Of a DNA stretch of 64,000 bases, positions 25,131-37,583 are shown piece by piece. Every line of letters begins with the position of its first letter. The first letter of the stretch is position 1. The notes below the pieces were generated by a model. That model was not told where the DNA came from and made no database searches. It was given only the letters and a program-made list of their open reading frames with translations. The stretch is from the NCBI RefSeq assembly GCF_901709675.1, contig NC_051100.1, forward strand, positions 3,722,001-3,786,000. The letters run 5' to 3'. The translations under genes were made by a program, and so were the position numbers. This DNA is from Syngnathus acus. Lineage: Eukaryota; Chordata; Actinopteri; Syngnathiformes; Syngnathidae.

Positions 25131-28100
25131 TTTATACGCCTCTGCCTCTTCTTGTAAGCGTCACGCCGCCATCGGGCCTGAGGCGGGCGCGCTGGCTGAC
25201 ACCTGTGTGCCGCCCGCGCTTCTCGTGGCATGTCGCGTTGACACCGGGACTCTCTGCTGCCTCCTGTTGACACGTCTTACCCCTCCCTGTACATAATAAG
25301 TGGGTGGGTGTGTATGTGTGGCTTATTTTTATTTTTACTCATTTGAAAATGAAAGCAATGAAAACTGACTTTGTTCTAGCATAATTATATTGAAGAGCCG
25401 AGTCAGCCTTTGGAATTGCAGTCGTAACTCATGTTTAGTGGTTAAGGGGCACATTGGGAAGTGCCCCACCAGAATAAAAATTTGATTTAATTTAATAACG
25501 ATATTACACTATTATGATGACTTACTAAATGTATTAGTTTTCGGGGTTACGTATTCTTCTTTTGTTGTTTTTAAAGTGGTAAATTCATCCAAACAATTTC
25601 TTGTCATTTTTTTTTCACAGTTAGTTTAATTCTGTCGATACAATGTTGAGGCCTTGAGTATTAATAATAAAAAAGATTTCTTCTTCCTTTGCGCTTCAGT
25701 GCATTGCTGCTGAGGAAATATTTAAACCTTGCAAGAATGAATTCCACAGTTTTTTTTTGTGTCACTATTTTTATGACAGTAAAACTCCACTCTCCATACG
25801 AGTCTACATCAGCTCGCTTTCTGTCCTGCAACAGCAAATGATTTTCTCATCCCCCCCATTGTCACATATGTAACATCTTTAGCTTAATCTCTATACCTGG
25901 ACCCGTCTATGGGTATTTCTCAGCAGCTTAGAACGACTTTGTCAGGACGCGATAACGGCTTTGCCGTGGTAGCACACCAAGGCTCGCGATACGCTTCTCA
26001 TATCCTGTCAAAGAAGAGCAAATGGGGTAAGAAAGTGTCATTTGGTCAGCACCCCTCGCACTGGAGATTATATTGTGTTGCCGCAATGATGAGAAGGCTT
26101 CCCGCAGAGAGATTCTGGGAACACGTTTGGTCATCGGCTCCCCCAGCCAAGCAATCTAAAGCGAGCACGGCGGCTGCCCATCTAATCTCGGCCTTTGTTA
26201 AAGCTCCCTACTTTTACCCAATTTGACTGCCTTCAAAAACATGACGCAGGAGAGTATAGCATCTAAGAAATGCTGCGAGACACTTGAGCGAGACTCGCGC
26301 TCTCCTCAAGCGAATCCCCGGTGCACTTTACCAAACACGGTTATTTTTAACGCCGATCAATCAGGTAGCAGCCACCAAAAACGATTTAATTGTCACCTCG
26401 CCGCCACGCTGCTTTGTCAAAGACAGATGGAGAGTGAGCGCCTGCGACACTCTGCGTAATTTGGCCGAAGATGCTCGGACTTGAGTTTAAAACATAATAA
26501 GCATTTTAGGCGTAATTACTGAAGGAAATAACAGCTAAGTCCCAGTGACATCAGTAAGTTGCAACAGAAAGTCAGAAAGAAATTCTCGGGAAAAACAGCA
26601 GAAATGTACTTCTTCCCTACTGTGGCTTAAAATCACACGCGGAATTACTCTGAAAACAAAATAGAACAAGCAAGTTTTATATTTTCTTGTATCGATTGGG
26701 CTCCCGACTTCAAATCACATTCATTATCAGCTCAATCAAAAGCAATGAATACAAACATATAACTAAAGCTTTAAAAAGGAGTGGGTTTTTTTTTTCTCTT
26801 GATGACTCAGCTAATGGCCGGGCTCGACTTTTAGCCGCAGAGGTGTGTAATCAAACACAGCTGAGATGATTGTTGTCGCTCACCACACACAAATTACAGG
26901 TGCCATAAATAGACACCGATGGCGGCGGCGTGTGTGCCTCGAGTGCTGATTCCAGCCCATCACGTCGTCTCGCCGCTCTGACACCTCGTCGTGCCACTGA
27001 TTTGTGTCTTCTCATCTCAACCGCTCATTTCGATTCTGTTATTCAAACGGTGCGTTAGAAGTTTTAGATGCCACATAATGTGGAAAATAGACTCTTGGAT
27101 TGTTAATAGTAGCACGTCCGGAGTGTCTGTCCAACCGTCAAGTGTGAAATTGACCAGTGTGTTTTCTGATTATTTCTGACAATGTGATCCAATCACACCA
27201 CAAAAAGTTAACAAATTTGTTGTCATTGCTCTGTGTTTATGCAAAAATAGTAGCGGGGGGTCACAAAAGATATTTTTTGAGTCACATGCAAAATGGCAGA
27301 ATTTCAACCCAAGTGTTTTGCATGTTTTCTTTATTTTTTGACCAAACAATAACAGAGACACCTGAAAACTCTTTTGTGCTGGCTCACAATGTCTCGTGTT
27401 TCCAGATTTAACCAACACATTACGCTGAATGAATGAGTGATCTTGAATTTGCGTTCAGGGCTGATTATTTTACAGCTTGGGCATTTATGCAAGGCTTCCC
27501 TGAAAACCAATTTCCAACTGAAAGGGATACAGTGTACAGAAAAAAGACACAGGTGTTAAAAAAAAAGTAAATAAATGATTTTTCTGCGGTGCTCCGCCAA
27601 GTACAAAACATCATCTTTTCGACAGTTGGCAAGTGGAACAGCCGCAATGTGTGTGTATACCTGGTTTTCATAACAAAAAGAAAGTCATCACAAAAGTTGG
27701 AAAACAATCTATCCATCCTGCAGACTCAGAGAGGCAAACACCCTGCAAGGACATGGCAGTGAATAATGCGAAAGGCCCAGAAGAATCATACAGCAGACAG
27801 TTTGGATCACCCCGTGCTGGCAAATGACTGATATTGATGTGCGGGTAGAATGTATTGCGCCGCTATTGGCATGTGAATAATGTGCTGTTTGGCTAATATA
27901 AATGACTAACATTTCCCGCTCGTTGCACCGTCGGGCCTTGTCGCTGAGTAATTGCCGCTTGGGTTGGCGTCCAGGGACAGGAAGCGGTGACACGATCTCC
28001 CGTGATGATGGTAGACGCTTTATGAATGTTGCCTTGACATGATGAGATGACGTTAGAAATAAGCCTGGACATGACTGTGATTAAATGTGCCCTCACAATT

Positions 28101-28319
28101 TAAATTGCTTGACTGATAAAAATCATTTTGATGTATTAAATTCAAATGATCACATTTTCTATATACGTCTGCCTTCCCTCTCCATCTCTTTCTACGGTGT
28201 GGAAGTTGTGTTAAACATAAATTATGTAAATCAGATGCTAAGCGCTAATCGTTGTCCTCAAACTAACACTGTCGTATAACTAATGTTATACTGTACTATG
28301 TTGGACAAAACACTAAAAT

Positions 28320-28675
28320 TGTTAAAAATTATACTAAAAGTTACTTTCATATCCAGAAAATATGTTGGAGTTTTACAGTAGTAAACTTACATTCAATACA
28401 AGATGTGACAAGGAAGCTAAAATACCCGCTAATGGCTAACTGTGCTAATCTGTGTTAGGAGGTAACCTGGCTGGTCCACCAATGGCAGAAACTTTATTCT
28501 AACAAAAAGCTACTTTGTAATCTTAAAATATGTATGTTGTAAAGAAATTAATGTAACATTTCATAAAAGATGTGACAAGGAAGCTAAGCTAACACCCGCT
28601 ATGGCTAACTTATCTGCGCTATGGGGTGTCCTGTTTGGTCTGTCAATCTTATCTACAGACTACGGCAAGATGTTG
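28320..28675. repeat. Intronic tandem duplication of about 178 bp
   Basis: Two diverged copies (about 28320-28496 and 28497-28675) share AAGATGTGACAAGGAAGCTA, a CCCGCTA..ATGGCTAACT block, a GTGCTAATC/CTGCGCTAT segment and a CTGG/TTGGTC end in the same order. The copies are more diverged than those at 4820-5155. Confidence 0.8.
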
Positions 28676-29723
28676 TTTTAATTAATTCTGTCTTCCATCA
28701 TTGGTTATGACAGTAGTCAGATTAATAGACCCCCCCACCAACCTTCGTGTTCCATTTCATTAAGAAGAAAGGCATGTCATGTCAGCCATATATTTTCGGC
28801 AATGCAAACGGGAGGAAGCCCTTCCCGTATGTTGCTCATGATGAATCAGGTCCATTCTCAGCTGAATTTGTGCCATCAGTGTGATTAACATTGAAGCCAG
28901 TTTTAGATTTCCTTCACACTGGGACGATCATCTGGGAGTTAGCCCTGATAAATGTTGAAAAAGGTGTAATTAGCGTTTGCTGGCTGGCTGGGGGATATTT
29001 TCTCATACGTTCATCCAAACCTTCCTCCTAAACATCCCACCTGACCTGCCTTTTATAGCTGCATCTGCTCCATGCTAGTTTTCTTTGCATTTCCTTGGAG
29101 AGAACCAGCAGCAAGCTCCAAATGCAAACTCAAAGTGCTTTTGTTGCAATAACTGAACAATAATTTATGTTTTCCCCAAAGTCTCTTATGTACTTGAAAA
29201 GGAAACTAATGCTCATTTATGTATTACCGGTAAGAGGAAACCTCTGTATCATCAATTATTGTACTGTTGTTGCTCTTATTTAAAAAAATAAAAATTCAAG
29301 ACATATTCACTCAAAAAACACAGTTTATAAAATCTAAAAAAATATACAAACAAGTTATAAAATAGAGACAGAATACTGTAAATAATTTTAATGAATATAT
29401 ATATATACACAGGATGCATAAAATCATAGTAAAGCATCATACTTTAAAGTTACCATGACAAAAAGTAAATTTTTATTGAGGGATAAAATGGAACAGATTT
29501 CGTCAAACTTTCTTTTTTTTTTTTTTACATACTTCTTGTTTACTCAAAATACATCCAAGAAAGATGAAATTGCCAAAGTTATGTTTGTGCCAAGCGTAAT
29601 CTTTGATGCTTTTTGAAACCTCTCCTCCATGAATCAAGGCTGAAATCTTTTTCTTCTTTTCGAGGCATCATCGATCCCCGAAGTCTTCTCCTAATTCATC
29701 TTGCCGTTGACGTCTCTTCGCAG

Positions 29724-29833
29724 GTTCCCGCCCGTTAGCGAGCTGGCGCCGGTGGGTACGCCATTGGGGACCATTCTCGCCGCCGCTATCAACCAGACCA
29801 TCTACTACTCCATCGTGGCAGGAAATGATTTAG
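29724..29833 (+). CDS. pcdh15: pcdh15 exon: EC10 first part
   Basis: 110-nt exon. Its first base completes the split Arg codon and it ends one base into a Gly codon (donor TTAG|GTATAT). It encodes [20 protein letters not shown] and [16 protein letters not shown]. The AAAINQT stretch sits where a normal repeat has ATDxD, so EC10 has no DxD ligands, as known for PCDH15. NQT is a sequon. Confidence 0.95.
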
Positions 29834-31035
29834 GTATATTTCCATCGGCGCTGTCTTTGCTCGCAAACAGCTCGTGACAAAAGATGCATAAACATTTGGT
29901 TTCAAATACCTCAGTGCCAGTGTGGCCACAAAGCGAGTACGCGCCACGGAAAAGCTTGAAAGAAATATGTTAGTGAGAAGTCGCTTGATCTGTATTTTCA
30001 GTGCACACCGGGGGCATTTGAAATCCAAGTTCCTCCTGATATCATGTCAGCAGATACTTGGCTCAGCTTTTAGTGGGTTGCCAGTTGTAAAACAAGCTTA
30101 TAATTGACAATACTGTAAAAAGAAAAAAAAAAAACATGCTACTTCTCTAAACTCTTATTTGGTGAGAAATGCAGGAAAGGCAGTTTTCGCAACAGAAAAA
30201 CGCAAATATTTATTGGAGGTTTGTTGCCTTGAAAAATAACCATTTTATTATTTATTATTCAATTTTATTTTATTATCCATTATTTTATTATTATTATTAT
30301 ATTATTATGTTGTTATTTTTATTGACAATTTGAAACAATTTCCAAGGCACTCTTTTGGTCTCGTAAAAAATGCATCAATGCTCGCCCCGCCTCTCCCCCC
30401 CCCTTGCCTGCGGGCCACTGTCGAGTAAGTTGACAACACGATGACAAGCGAACAGTCTCTAATGGCTGAGGCGTGGGCCGCCAGTAAAAAAATAACGTGC
30501 TTTGCCATAAAAGATGGACGTCATTTTCTTTCCTGTATTGTCACTCAAGCGCAGCCGACTGTTTGAATGACAAAGGCACGGCAACGGAGAGCCTCTCGTA
30601 ACGGGAAGGCATTACACATTCATTTCAAATTTTGTATGAAATATTAAACGGCATCCAAGTAGCAGATGGTGGCGACTCAGTAAGTTGCAGATGCGTTGCA
30701 GTATTGTTTGTCCTTTCTCCGGCCCGGGGTGGAACAGACAGCGGTGACATGTTTGCAAACCCGCAGCACTTGCTTGTCACACTCGTTGGCAAAATCGGCG
30801 CCGCTTAATTAGTCCCTGAGAGAGCAGACGACCCGGCAGGTGCAAATTTACTGCGCTGTCTTTTTCTTTTTTTTTTTTGTAGAGAGTATGAGAAGGCAAA
30901 ATGAATGAAGTAGCTATTTTCATCACATGCAAAGTCCTTTAGTTTTTCCTCCCTTTTGTTTTTTTTCTTGCCCGGTTTTGTTTTTGTCCGTTCCAGTCGG
31001 TCTCACACCACCGCCGCTTTTTTGTTTGCTCGCAG
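29834..31035. other. Intron
   Basis: 1,202-nt intron with an ATT-rich low-complexity tract at about 30239-30320. The acceptor is TTTGCTCGCAG. Confidence 0.85.
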
Positions 31036-31176
31036 GTCACTTCCGTGTGGATAACAAAACGGGCGTCATCTCAACCGCAAAGCCGCTGGACTACGAAAAC
31101 GTGACCAGCTACGTCTTGAGGGTGCAGGCCGACTCGCTGCTGGTTGTCATGTCCAACTTGCGTGTGCCTTCCAAAA
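31036..31176 (+). CDS. pcdh15: pcdh15 exon: EC10 second part
   Basis: 141-nt exon. Two bases complete the Gly codon, 46 codons follow, and one base is left over (donor CAAAA|GTAAGT). It encodes [37 protein letters not shown] and [13 protein letters not shown] replaces LDRE. NKT and NVT are sequons. Confidence 0.96.
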
Positions 31177-34066
31177 GTAAGTAAAGGAGGTTGGATACAC
31201 TTGAGATCATAACATCATTTTGTGAAGCAATAAAACTAATTAAGCCTGATTTGATCCAACCGTCGAGGAGCTAAAAAAAAAAAAGACTCAGGCAGTTATG
31301 TTATTAGGCCAACAATCGTTCTAGAAATATTTGTGACATATGAAACACATCAACATATCAAATTGTCAAAGCGCTACGGCAAGTGCAGAAGTTCAGCAGT
31401 CTAACAATAAGTCGCTCGCGCGTGTCATGTGACATCTTTTGATCGCCAGTGACAAGCGACAGCTCGCCCCTGGGCGATTTGCGTGGGAAGCTCACGTCGC
31501 AGTCACACCAATCGCAGAAGAGCTAAATTAATTATATGCTCAAAAAAAAAAAAAAAACAGCCGAGAGCAGTTGAACCAAAATAGGAAGCGAAAATTTGCT
31601 TAACGGTAACATCAGGTGGACATTTTCTTATTTTCTCACATTAAAATTGGAATCCTACGTGGATATTCCCGATTACCTGGCAGCGCAATCATTTTTTTTT
31701 GGCGCTAACCTGCCAAATTTGATCAAATGGCATCGCGCCTTACACAAATGCAAATGACGTATCGGCTGACGGATAGACTCTCCGGCATGATTACCTGTTC
31801 TGTTTCCGTTTGCTTCAAGCTAACCAGTTTAGGCAGACAAATCACATATTTGACGCAACTTTTCTTTTTTTTTCTTTCTCATCCACTCTTGAAAAGCTGC
31901 TTTTATGATCACTTGTCAGCCGGCTGCATTTGCTCACCCACTATGCATACATATTGGCTCATTTAGAATTTGGAAGCTCGGCTCGGCATTCAAATTGTGA
32001 ATTTTGACTCCTCGTCTCGCTTGTTTACCTCCTTCCCGTCAATTGTCAACGTTGACTTTACCTTCGAACGTCGAACTCTTAACGGCCGACCTCCGGTTTG
32101 CTGAGGAAAGCTTCTAACGAACGAAACGTTTCGCCGATGAATTATCGATGACCTAGCGTATGTCGCGTCTCTCAAATGCTAATCGCGGGCGTTACAGCCG
32201 CGTGATCCGCTCGCTCGTCTCTCATCTGACAAGAGTCAAAGTTAAAGGCTTTTCGCCATCGAGATATGTTGGCTGACATTTCGTCCTCTTTTGGCAAGGC
32301 ACCATCAAACGGCCATATTAATACAATCATGATCAGACGTCTTTCTCCTTGTGAGTGGCTGAGTTGAAACGAGATGTTTTTATCCTCTGTGCCCCCTTTT
32401 AGTGAGATGATTCAAACGAGTGACTCTTCTTGTCTGTCAATGAACACGGAGAGAACCGAAATAACTCGCTTAGACCGACTGAAAGTAGAATTTCAAGAGG
32501 CGTGTCAACACGGTCGTCGTACGCGAGGCACTGCTGGATTCAATGAAGTCGTTTTTCGGCTCAATATAGGGAAAAACGAAACGGTGCATCGTTCCCAGAC
32601 CGAATCCTGGCGAGGGCAGGTTGGAAATTGTCGAAGACGAGAGAGCCAGAGCAAAAGTGAGCGGCCTTCATACGCATCCCCGAGGGTCCTTGCTCTCTGT
32701 CTCGCAGCTTTTGCGGCTGTAATCTGATGAGCGGTCGCCGTGCGTCCAAATCCCCGTGGCGCTCCGTGTTCTCCGATGCAACGTGACTTTTACACCTTTG
32801 CATGCCAGAAGATGACAAATGGGATATGACGGTGTGTTTTTTTTCCCCTAACATAGACTGCTTTTGCTATTTTACACATTTGTACACAATTATGTTATGC
32901 ATATAATTTAATATGATATAATAAAATAATAACTAAATAAACATAAAATAATATAATATAATAATTGGCTGTGATTGCAGTTCCCTTTATTTCAACTGGG
33001 AAAAGGTTATTGGAGATTTGATTTGGGCTAACCTTCAAATAATTATTTCCATTCAATGCAATTTTTTTTAATGACGGCTAGCAGAAAGTTTGAGCTAGTG
33101 CAAAGTTCCCCGGGATTGATTAGCATTTCACACCGACTCGCCTCACATAATATTTCATCATCATTTATGCTGAGTTCACCGAGACTCACCATCGCCGCTG
33201 TTTGCTTGGAGAATTTCAATTGTTGATTTCCCGATCGGCTTATTGGGGGCAATAGGAGAGCCCGGCTCCGCTCTGCGTTTCTGGCTGCCTAATATCGTCA
33301 TTGATCAAAGCAAGTCGGCCTCATTATTGACTCTAATGCCGTCCGTCGGATGAAACCAAAAGGAGCTCCTGGCGCCCGTGTCGTTAGGAACAATCTCCAA
33401 CTAAAATGAGAGCATGTCACCGATCTTTTTAATGGCTTTAGAAATAGCTTGCTTAAGAAATACAGATGAAAATTACCACGGAATGTACAATCACTTCCGT
33501 TTTTAACGAGAATGTCCAAATTGCCACACAAGCCGACGCAATTGAGAAAAAAGACGCGGAACTGCTTCATACGCCAGCGTAAAATAATGAGGATTTTTTT
33601 TTTTCTGATCAAAAAGTTTACGAAGCCAACTGCATGCAATGTTCTCGGGAATGAGATGCCTTCCGCGTGGCACGGAAAACGATTCCAAGTTTTCAAGTTG
33701 TGGTCCGGCTGACGACCGTGACGAAATGATAGTGGCACGGCCATTTTCATTTCAAATCATGGATGTTTGATCAACGGCGGTTCTGATTATCTTGACGGAC
33801 GTGTTTATTCAGCTGCCAGCGCTCGACGGTGAGGAAGCGAGAAAACCCAAGTGTCATGTCATCGTGTCGGAAGACTTGTGCAAATTGGTAGAATCAAAAG
33901 TTAGGAACCACTTGAACTGGTTATGACCTGACCCAAAAAGCCTAGCGGTTAGCATGTCTGCTACGCATTTCTGAGTTTCTTGATTTGAATCTCGGCTCTT
34001 CTCTTCAGTTTTTCCTGAAGAACTGTCAAAAAAACGTTCAATTGAACGCTAATCATTTTGTTGCAG
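31177..34066. other. Intron with a SINE remnant at its 3' end
   Basis: 2,890-nt intron. A tRNA-like SINE remnant occupies about 33936-34020, about 45 bases before the acceptor (listed separately). Poly-A lies near 31541-31557. The rest is unremarkable. Confidence 0.8.
33936..34020 (+). mobile_element. tRNA-derived SINE remnant
   Basis: An A-box-like start (AAGCCTAGCGGTTAGCATGT) is followed about 40 bases later by a B-box-like GATTTGAATCTC, and then CGGCTC, the usual order in tRNA-derived SINE heads of fish. Only the head is recognisable. It lies in the pcdh15 intron directly before the EC10-EC11 linker exon. Confidence 0.65.
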
Positions 34067-34194
34067 CCAACACGGCCAAGGTGTTCCTGGAAGTGCACGA
34101 TGAGAACGACCACCATCCCGTCTTCACCAGGAAGCTCTACATAGGCGGCGTGACCGAGGACACCAAGATCTTCAGTTCCGTTCTCAAGATAGTG
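34067..34194 (+). CDS. pcdh15: pcdh15 exon: end of EC10, linker, start of EC11
   Basis: 128-nt exon. Two bases complete a Thr codon and it ends in phase 0 (donor ATAGTG|GTGAGT). It encodes NTAKVFLEV, the linker HDENDHHPVFTRKLYIGG and VTEDTKIFSSVLKIV. The linker is DENDHHP, with His where Asn and Ser are usual. Confidence 0.95.
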
Positions 34195-34257
34195 GTGAGT
34201 AAAAATATCCGCTTTCCCCGTTTGTGATTTCAACAATGTGTATAAACCTTCAAATTC

Positions 34258-34335
34258 ACCAATTCACTTCCAGCCCAGTTCAAATAAATCTTTGACGTCT
34301 TTAGCCGTCACTGGTAGTGAATGACGCAAGTGAAT
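34258..34335. repeat. Palindromic dispersed repeat, copy 2
   Basis: AATTCACTTCCAGCCCAGTT at one end, TTTGACGTCTTTAGCCGTCA in the centre, and CTGGTAGTGAATGA at the other, an inverted partner of the first end. Same family as 19052-19122 (opposite orientation) and 53661-53736. Confidence 0.8.
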
Positions 34336-34358
34336 GACACCCTGCATTAGAACATATA

Positions 34359-34383
34359 TTCTTTATCCTCTGCGAAGAATGAC
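34359..34383. repeat. Short dispersed motif, copy 2
   Basis: TTCTTTATCCTCTGCGAAG followed by AATGA, preceded by ACATATA. It is closest to the copy at 63019-63042 and starts 24 bases after the palindromic repeat. Confidence 0.65.
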
Positions 34384-35381
34384 AACTCACCGCAGCTTAC
34401 TGAGCGTTTTGGATAACTAAATCTTCCATGAGTCAAATTTGCAAAGTGCATCTCGCCGATTGGTATTCTTTCCTCAGTTGCCATCATCCGGCACGTCTGC
34501 GGCCTTCCGTGAGGTCCCCTCGTTCCTTCCCCTCTTCCGTCAATAGCGGCTGGGGAAGAGATTGCTGCTATTTATCAGTGTCACTTGCGACACAGCCCGA
34601 GAATTGATGCCTGTGTTTGAGCTCGGTCGCCGCTCTGAATTTGTGCCTCTGAGGTTTTTCTCCACTTGCACTTTCCATCACATTTACTCGATGGACTGGC
34701 TTAATGGAGTGAAGGCTGGCTGTGAATGACAAGCTTCTTTAGAAGACACTTTTAATTCTTTTATTTAATTTTTTTTTTTTAAACACTTTCATAGTGAAAG
34801 GTCCGGCGGGAAAAAAAAGCATGAGGAGAATTTAATCATGAGAGGCATTTATTACAAGAAGAACAATCTGCAGCGGCCAGGTGGAACTACGCGAGATGGA
34901 GATAACGCGAGAAGAGCCTGCAGCTGCGATTCTTCTTCCGTCGCCTTCATATCTGCGCGGGAAGAAAAAAAAGCAATTATCTCCCCTCATCACTTGAATG
35001 CGCCCTTCCTTTTTGTTTGAAAGGGCTTGAAGTTAAATTTGTTAATTATTTTCGGTTTATTTATTTCAGCATAACCTTCTCGATGAAGACATCTTGGTAT
35101 GACACGGAGCAATTAATATTCGTAGCCGCTGCACTCGCAACTCTACCGCTCATTGAATTAGCGGGCCCGCACAAATCGAATGCAATTCGTTCCGAGAGAC
35201 TCTTTGGCCTCTCCAATTCCAATCAATTTTCTCCAGAATGAATGCTTTCCAAGAATTGAACTTTTTACCTCATTAGAAAACTTTTCCAAGTACAGGTAAT
35301 GGGATGTGAAAAGGGAGGATAAAAAAGTTAATGACCCTTGAAGACACAAAGTGCATTTTTATTGACCCGACGACACCTTGA

Positions 35382-35496
35382 ATTTTATTTATTTATTTAT
35401 TTATTATACATCTATTGTATATTTACATATTATTTTATTTATTTATTTATTATACATTATTGTATATTTACATATTATTTTATTTATTTATTTAAG
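35382..35496. repeat. Tandem repeat of 45-50 bp forming an intron 3' end
   Basis: Two and a half head-to-tail units (35382-35431, 35432-35476, 35477-35496). Each begins ATTTTATTTATTTATTTAT and the full ones continue through ATTATACAT..TATTGTATATTTACATATT. The last partial unit ends TTTATTTAAG, which is the acceptor of the next pcdh15 exon, so the repeat supplies the T-rich tract used in splicing. Confidence 0.92.
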
Positions 35497-35712
35497 GCTA
35501 CCGATCGGGACACGGGGAACTTCAGCGCCATGGCTTACCGTCTCATCATCCCACCGACGGCGGAGGGCCAAGACAGCTTCGTCATCGAGGCGTACACCGG
35601 CGTCATCAAGTCGGCCATCATGTTTCGAAACATGCGCCGGTCGTACTTCAGCTTCGAGGTGATCGCCACCGACGACTACGGCGAAGGTCTGAGCAGCAAC
35701 GCTGACGTGGTG
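35497..35712 (+). CDS. pcdh15: pcdh15 exon: EC11 body
   Basis: 216-nt exon, phase 0 to phase 0 (72 codons). It encodes [60 protein letters not shown] and SSNADVV. It is the last cadherin repeat. DRDTG supplies DxD ligands and NFS is a sequon. Donor GTGGTG|GTGAGT. Confidence 0.97.
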
Positions 35713-36368
35713 GTGAGTCTCGGGAAGGATTAGCAACAAATTCATCATTTTAAATTCCTGAAAGCTTTTTCTATCAATTGCTATTGACTTTGACATGCGG
35801 GCTATTTTTTCCTCTTTTATACAATTCTGGAATTAAATTTCCAAATGAATTCTGTGTCGCGCTGTGTACCACTTTTTTTTTTCTCATTCAAACCCCATGT
35901 GCAGTTTTCCTCAATAATTTCACAAGTTCTTCTTTTGCCCCAGTTCGGCGCTACGCTTCCCCCAGACATACTTTTTTTATTCGGGTCTGGCACATCGCAT
36001 CAAGCTAACAAGCCCGCCGAACAAGACGGACGGTGGGAAAGAGAGCGCGGGACACCGCTTGAAAATTAAACAGGAGAACGGCGATTTCTTTACAGCACTA
36101 TTAGTTATTCATTGAGGGTTTTCTCAGTGCAATAAGTGGGATTATTCTTTTTTTTTTTTTTGCTATTGCATCAGAATGGGGTTTACTCCATGATTCATTT
36201 TCTATGTAGGGCTTGTTCTCATTAGGGTTGCCGGATTTAACTTTTGGGAGCGAGGCAGGGAACGTCGTGGACGGTTTGTCATGTCAGCCAATTGCACCAC
36301 ATTATTACAAGCAGGATGCATGAGAAGATGAACATTTTTGAGTCCATCATCTTTTGGTGGGTCTGCAG
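35713..36368. other. Intron
   Basis: 656-nt intron with T-runs at 35873-35882 and 36149-36161. The acceptor is GGTCTGCAG. Nothing else was seen. Confidence 0.85.
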
Positions 36369-36457
36369 GTGTCTGTGGTCAACGCTTTGGACATGCAAGT
36401 TATCGTGTCAACCGTCCCGCCCACTTTGGTTGAAGAGAATAAGGACCAAATCATAAG
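36369..36457 (+). CDS. pcdh15: pcdh15 exon: end of EC11 and start of MAD12
   Basis: 89-nt exon that starts in phase 0 and ends two bases into a Ser codon (donor AAG|GTAAGG). It encodes VSVVNALDMQVIVSTVPPTL and VEENKDQII. It lacks a DxNDN linker and passes straight into the membrane-adjacent domain, the small fold between EC11 and the membrane that helps PCDH15 dimerise (family knowledge). Confidence 0.95.
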
Positions 36458-37406
36458 GTAAGGGGATGCGTATTTAAATATTTTTTTTTCCCCCCATCAA
36501 CTACGATTAAAATGAATATTCAATTTTTAATCATATGGGATAATGTGACTTGGAATGTTTTGAAAATAGCTCAACTCCCCCCAGCCGACGTCATGTGGTT
36601 CTATTTGAGTTAATCCAAAGTGCCTCTAGTAATGACAGCAAATTAAAATCAAACTAATGACATGATTGTGTTTACTTGATTTTTACGAAAAGGGAACTTA
36701 CTGTGTAATAAAAGGCGTGAAAGGGTTGGCGACGACATTTCACCAGCTGCATCACATCCGTCCCTATTCAATCAGTATTTTATTTTCCACATTTGCTTGG
36801 CCTCCAGTGTGACTTCCAGTTAATTGTTTTCCTTGTTTGAATAGCCCAAAAAAAAAACTATAATAATTGCACCCTCTCCAACAGGATGAGCTCTATTAGT
36901 TTTAAGGTGGCACCTAATTCAGCGTATAAATTTGTCACTGGGAAAAAAAATGGCTCATACTATAGCAACTTGCCAAATGAATACTCTTCTTGGGCTCTTC
37001 TATAAATATCAATCAGTCGAGCAAAGGTCTTGCAGCATTTGAGTGTATAATACAGGCTCTTCTGTCCCCCATCCAAATTAATTAATGATCGCGATTTGGC
37101 GTAACATCCTTTAGCACCTCCAGAGACTCGCTTCTTTTGATCTAATGAGGCTATTTGAAAGGCAAATTGGTGGTCATTGTTGATTTTCAAACGCTCGCAA
37201 ATGTTGAGGCCTCGAGATGCACTTGTCTGAAGGGGGAAACAATATTAGTTTTAGCACTACCGATCACGTTGTTTGTCAACGTTGGCAAAGGCTGAGGAGA
37301 ATAATCGGCGGCCAAATCGCAGCCCGGTCGTTGCCAGATTTGTTGAACCGATTCCGAAGCTAATGTGAGTTTGATGAACTTTGTGATGGCGTTGTGGCAA
37401 TTTCAG
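36458..37406. other. Intron
   Basis: 949-nt intron with no repeat or coding segment that I can define. The acceptor is GCAATTTCAG. Confidence 0.85.
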
Positions 37407-37583
37407 TATCTTGGAGAGTTACATCCAGGACCAGATCCCCGGCGCTAAGGTGATAGTGGAGGCCATCGGGCCACGTCGCCACGGCGACGGCTTTGAGCTG
37501 GAGGACTACAGCAAGTCGGACCTCATGGTGTACGCCATCGACCCGCTCACAAACAGAGCCATTTCACGCCAGGAACTCTTCAA
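37407..37583 (+). CDS. pcdh15: pcdh15 exon: MAD12
   Basis: 177-nt exon. One base completes Ser, 58 codons follow, and two bases are left over (donor TTCAA|GTAAGA). It encodes [58 protein letters not shown]. This is the core of the membrane-adjacent domain and is among the best conserved parts of the gene. Confidence 0.97.

Larger units (their letters stand above)
18091..29723. other. Large intron (11.6 kb) splitting EC10
   Basis: The largest intron in the window. It contains an internally deleted LINE (22070-22810), a palindromic dispersed repeat (19052-19122), one copy of a short dispersed motif (24419-24443), a long C-tract (about 25074-25130) and a tandem duplication (28320-28675). I found no exon. 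Large parts (for example 20000-22000 and 25300-28300) are unremarkable AT-rich sequence to the eye, where conserved regulatory elements cannot be judged without alignment. Confidence 0.75.
34195..35496. other. Intron with a tandem repeat at its acceptor
   Basis: 1,302-nt intron that begins near two small dispersed repeats and ends in the ATTT-type tandem repeat that forms the acceptor (all listed separately). The middle part shows nothing notable. Confidence 0.85.
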
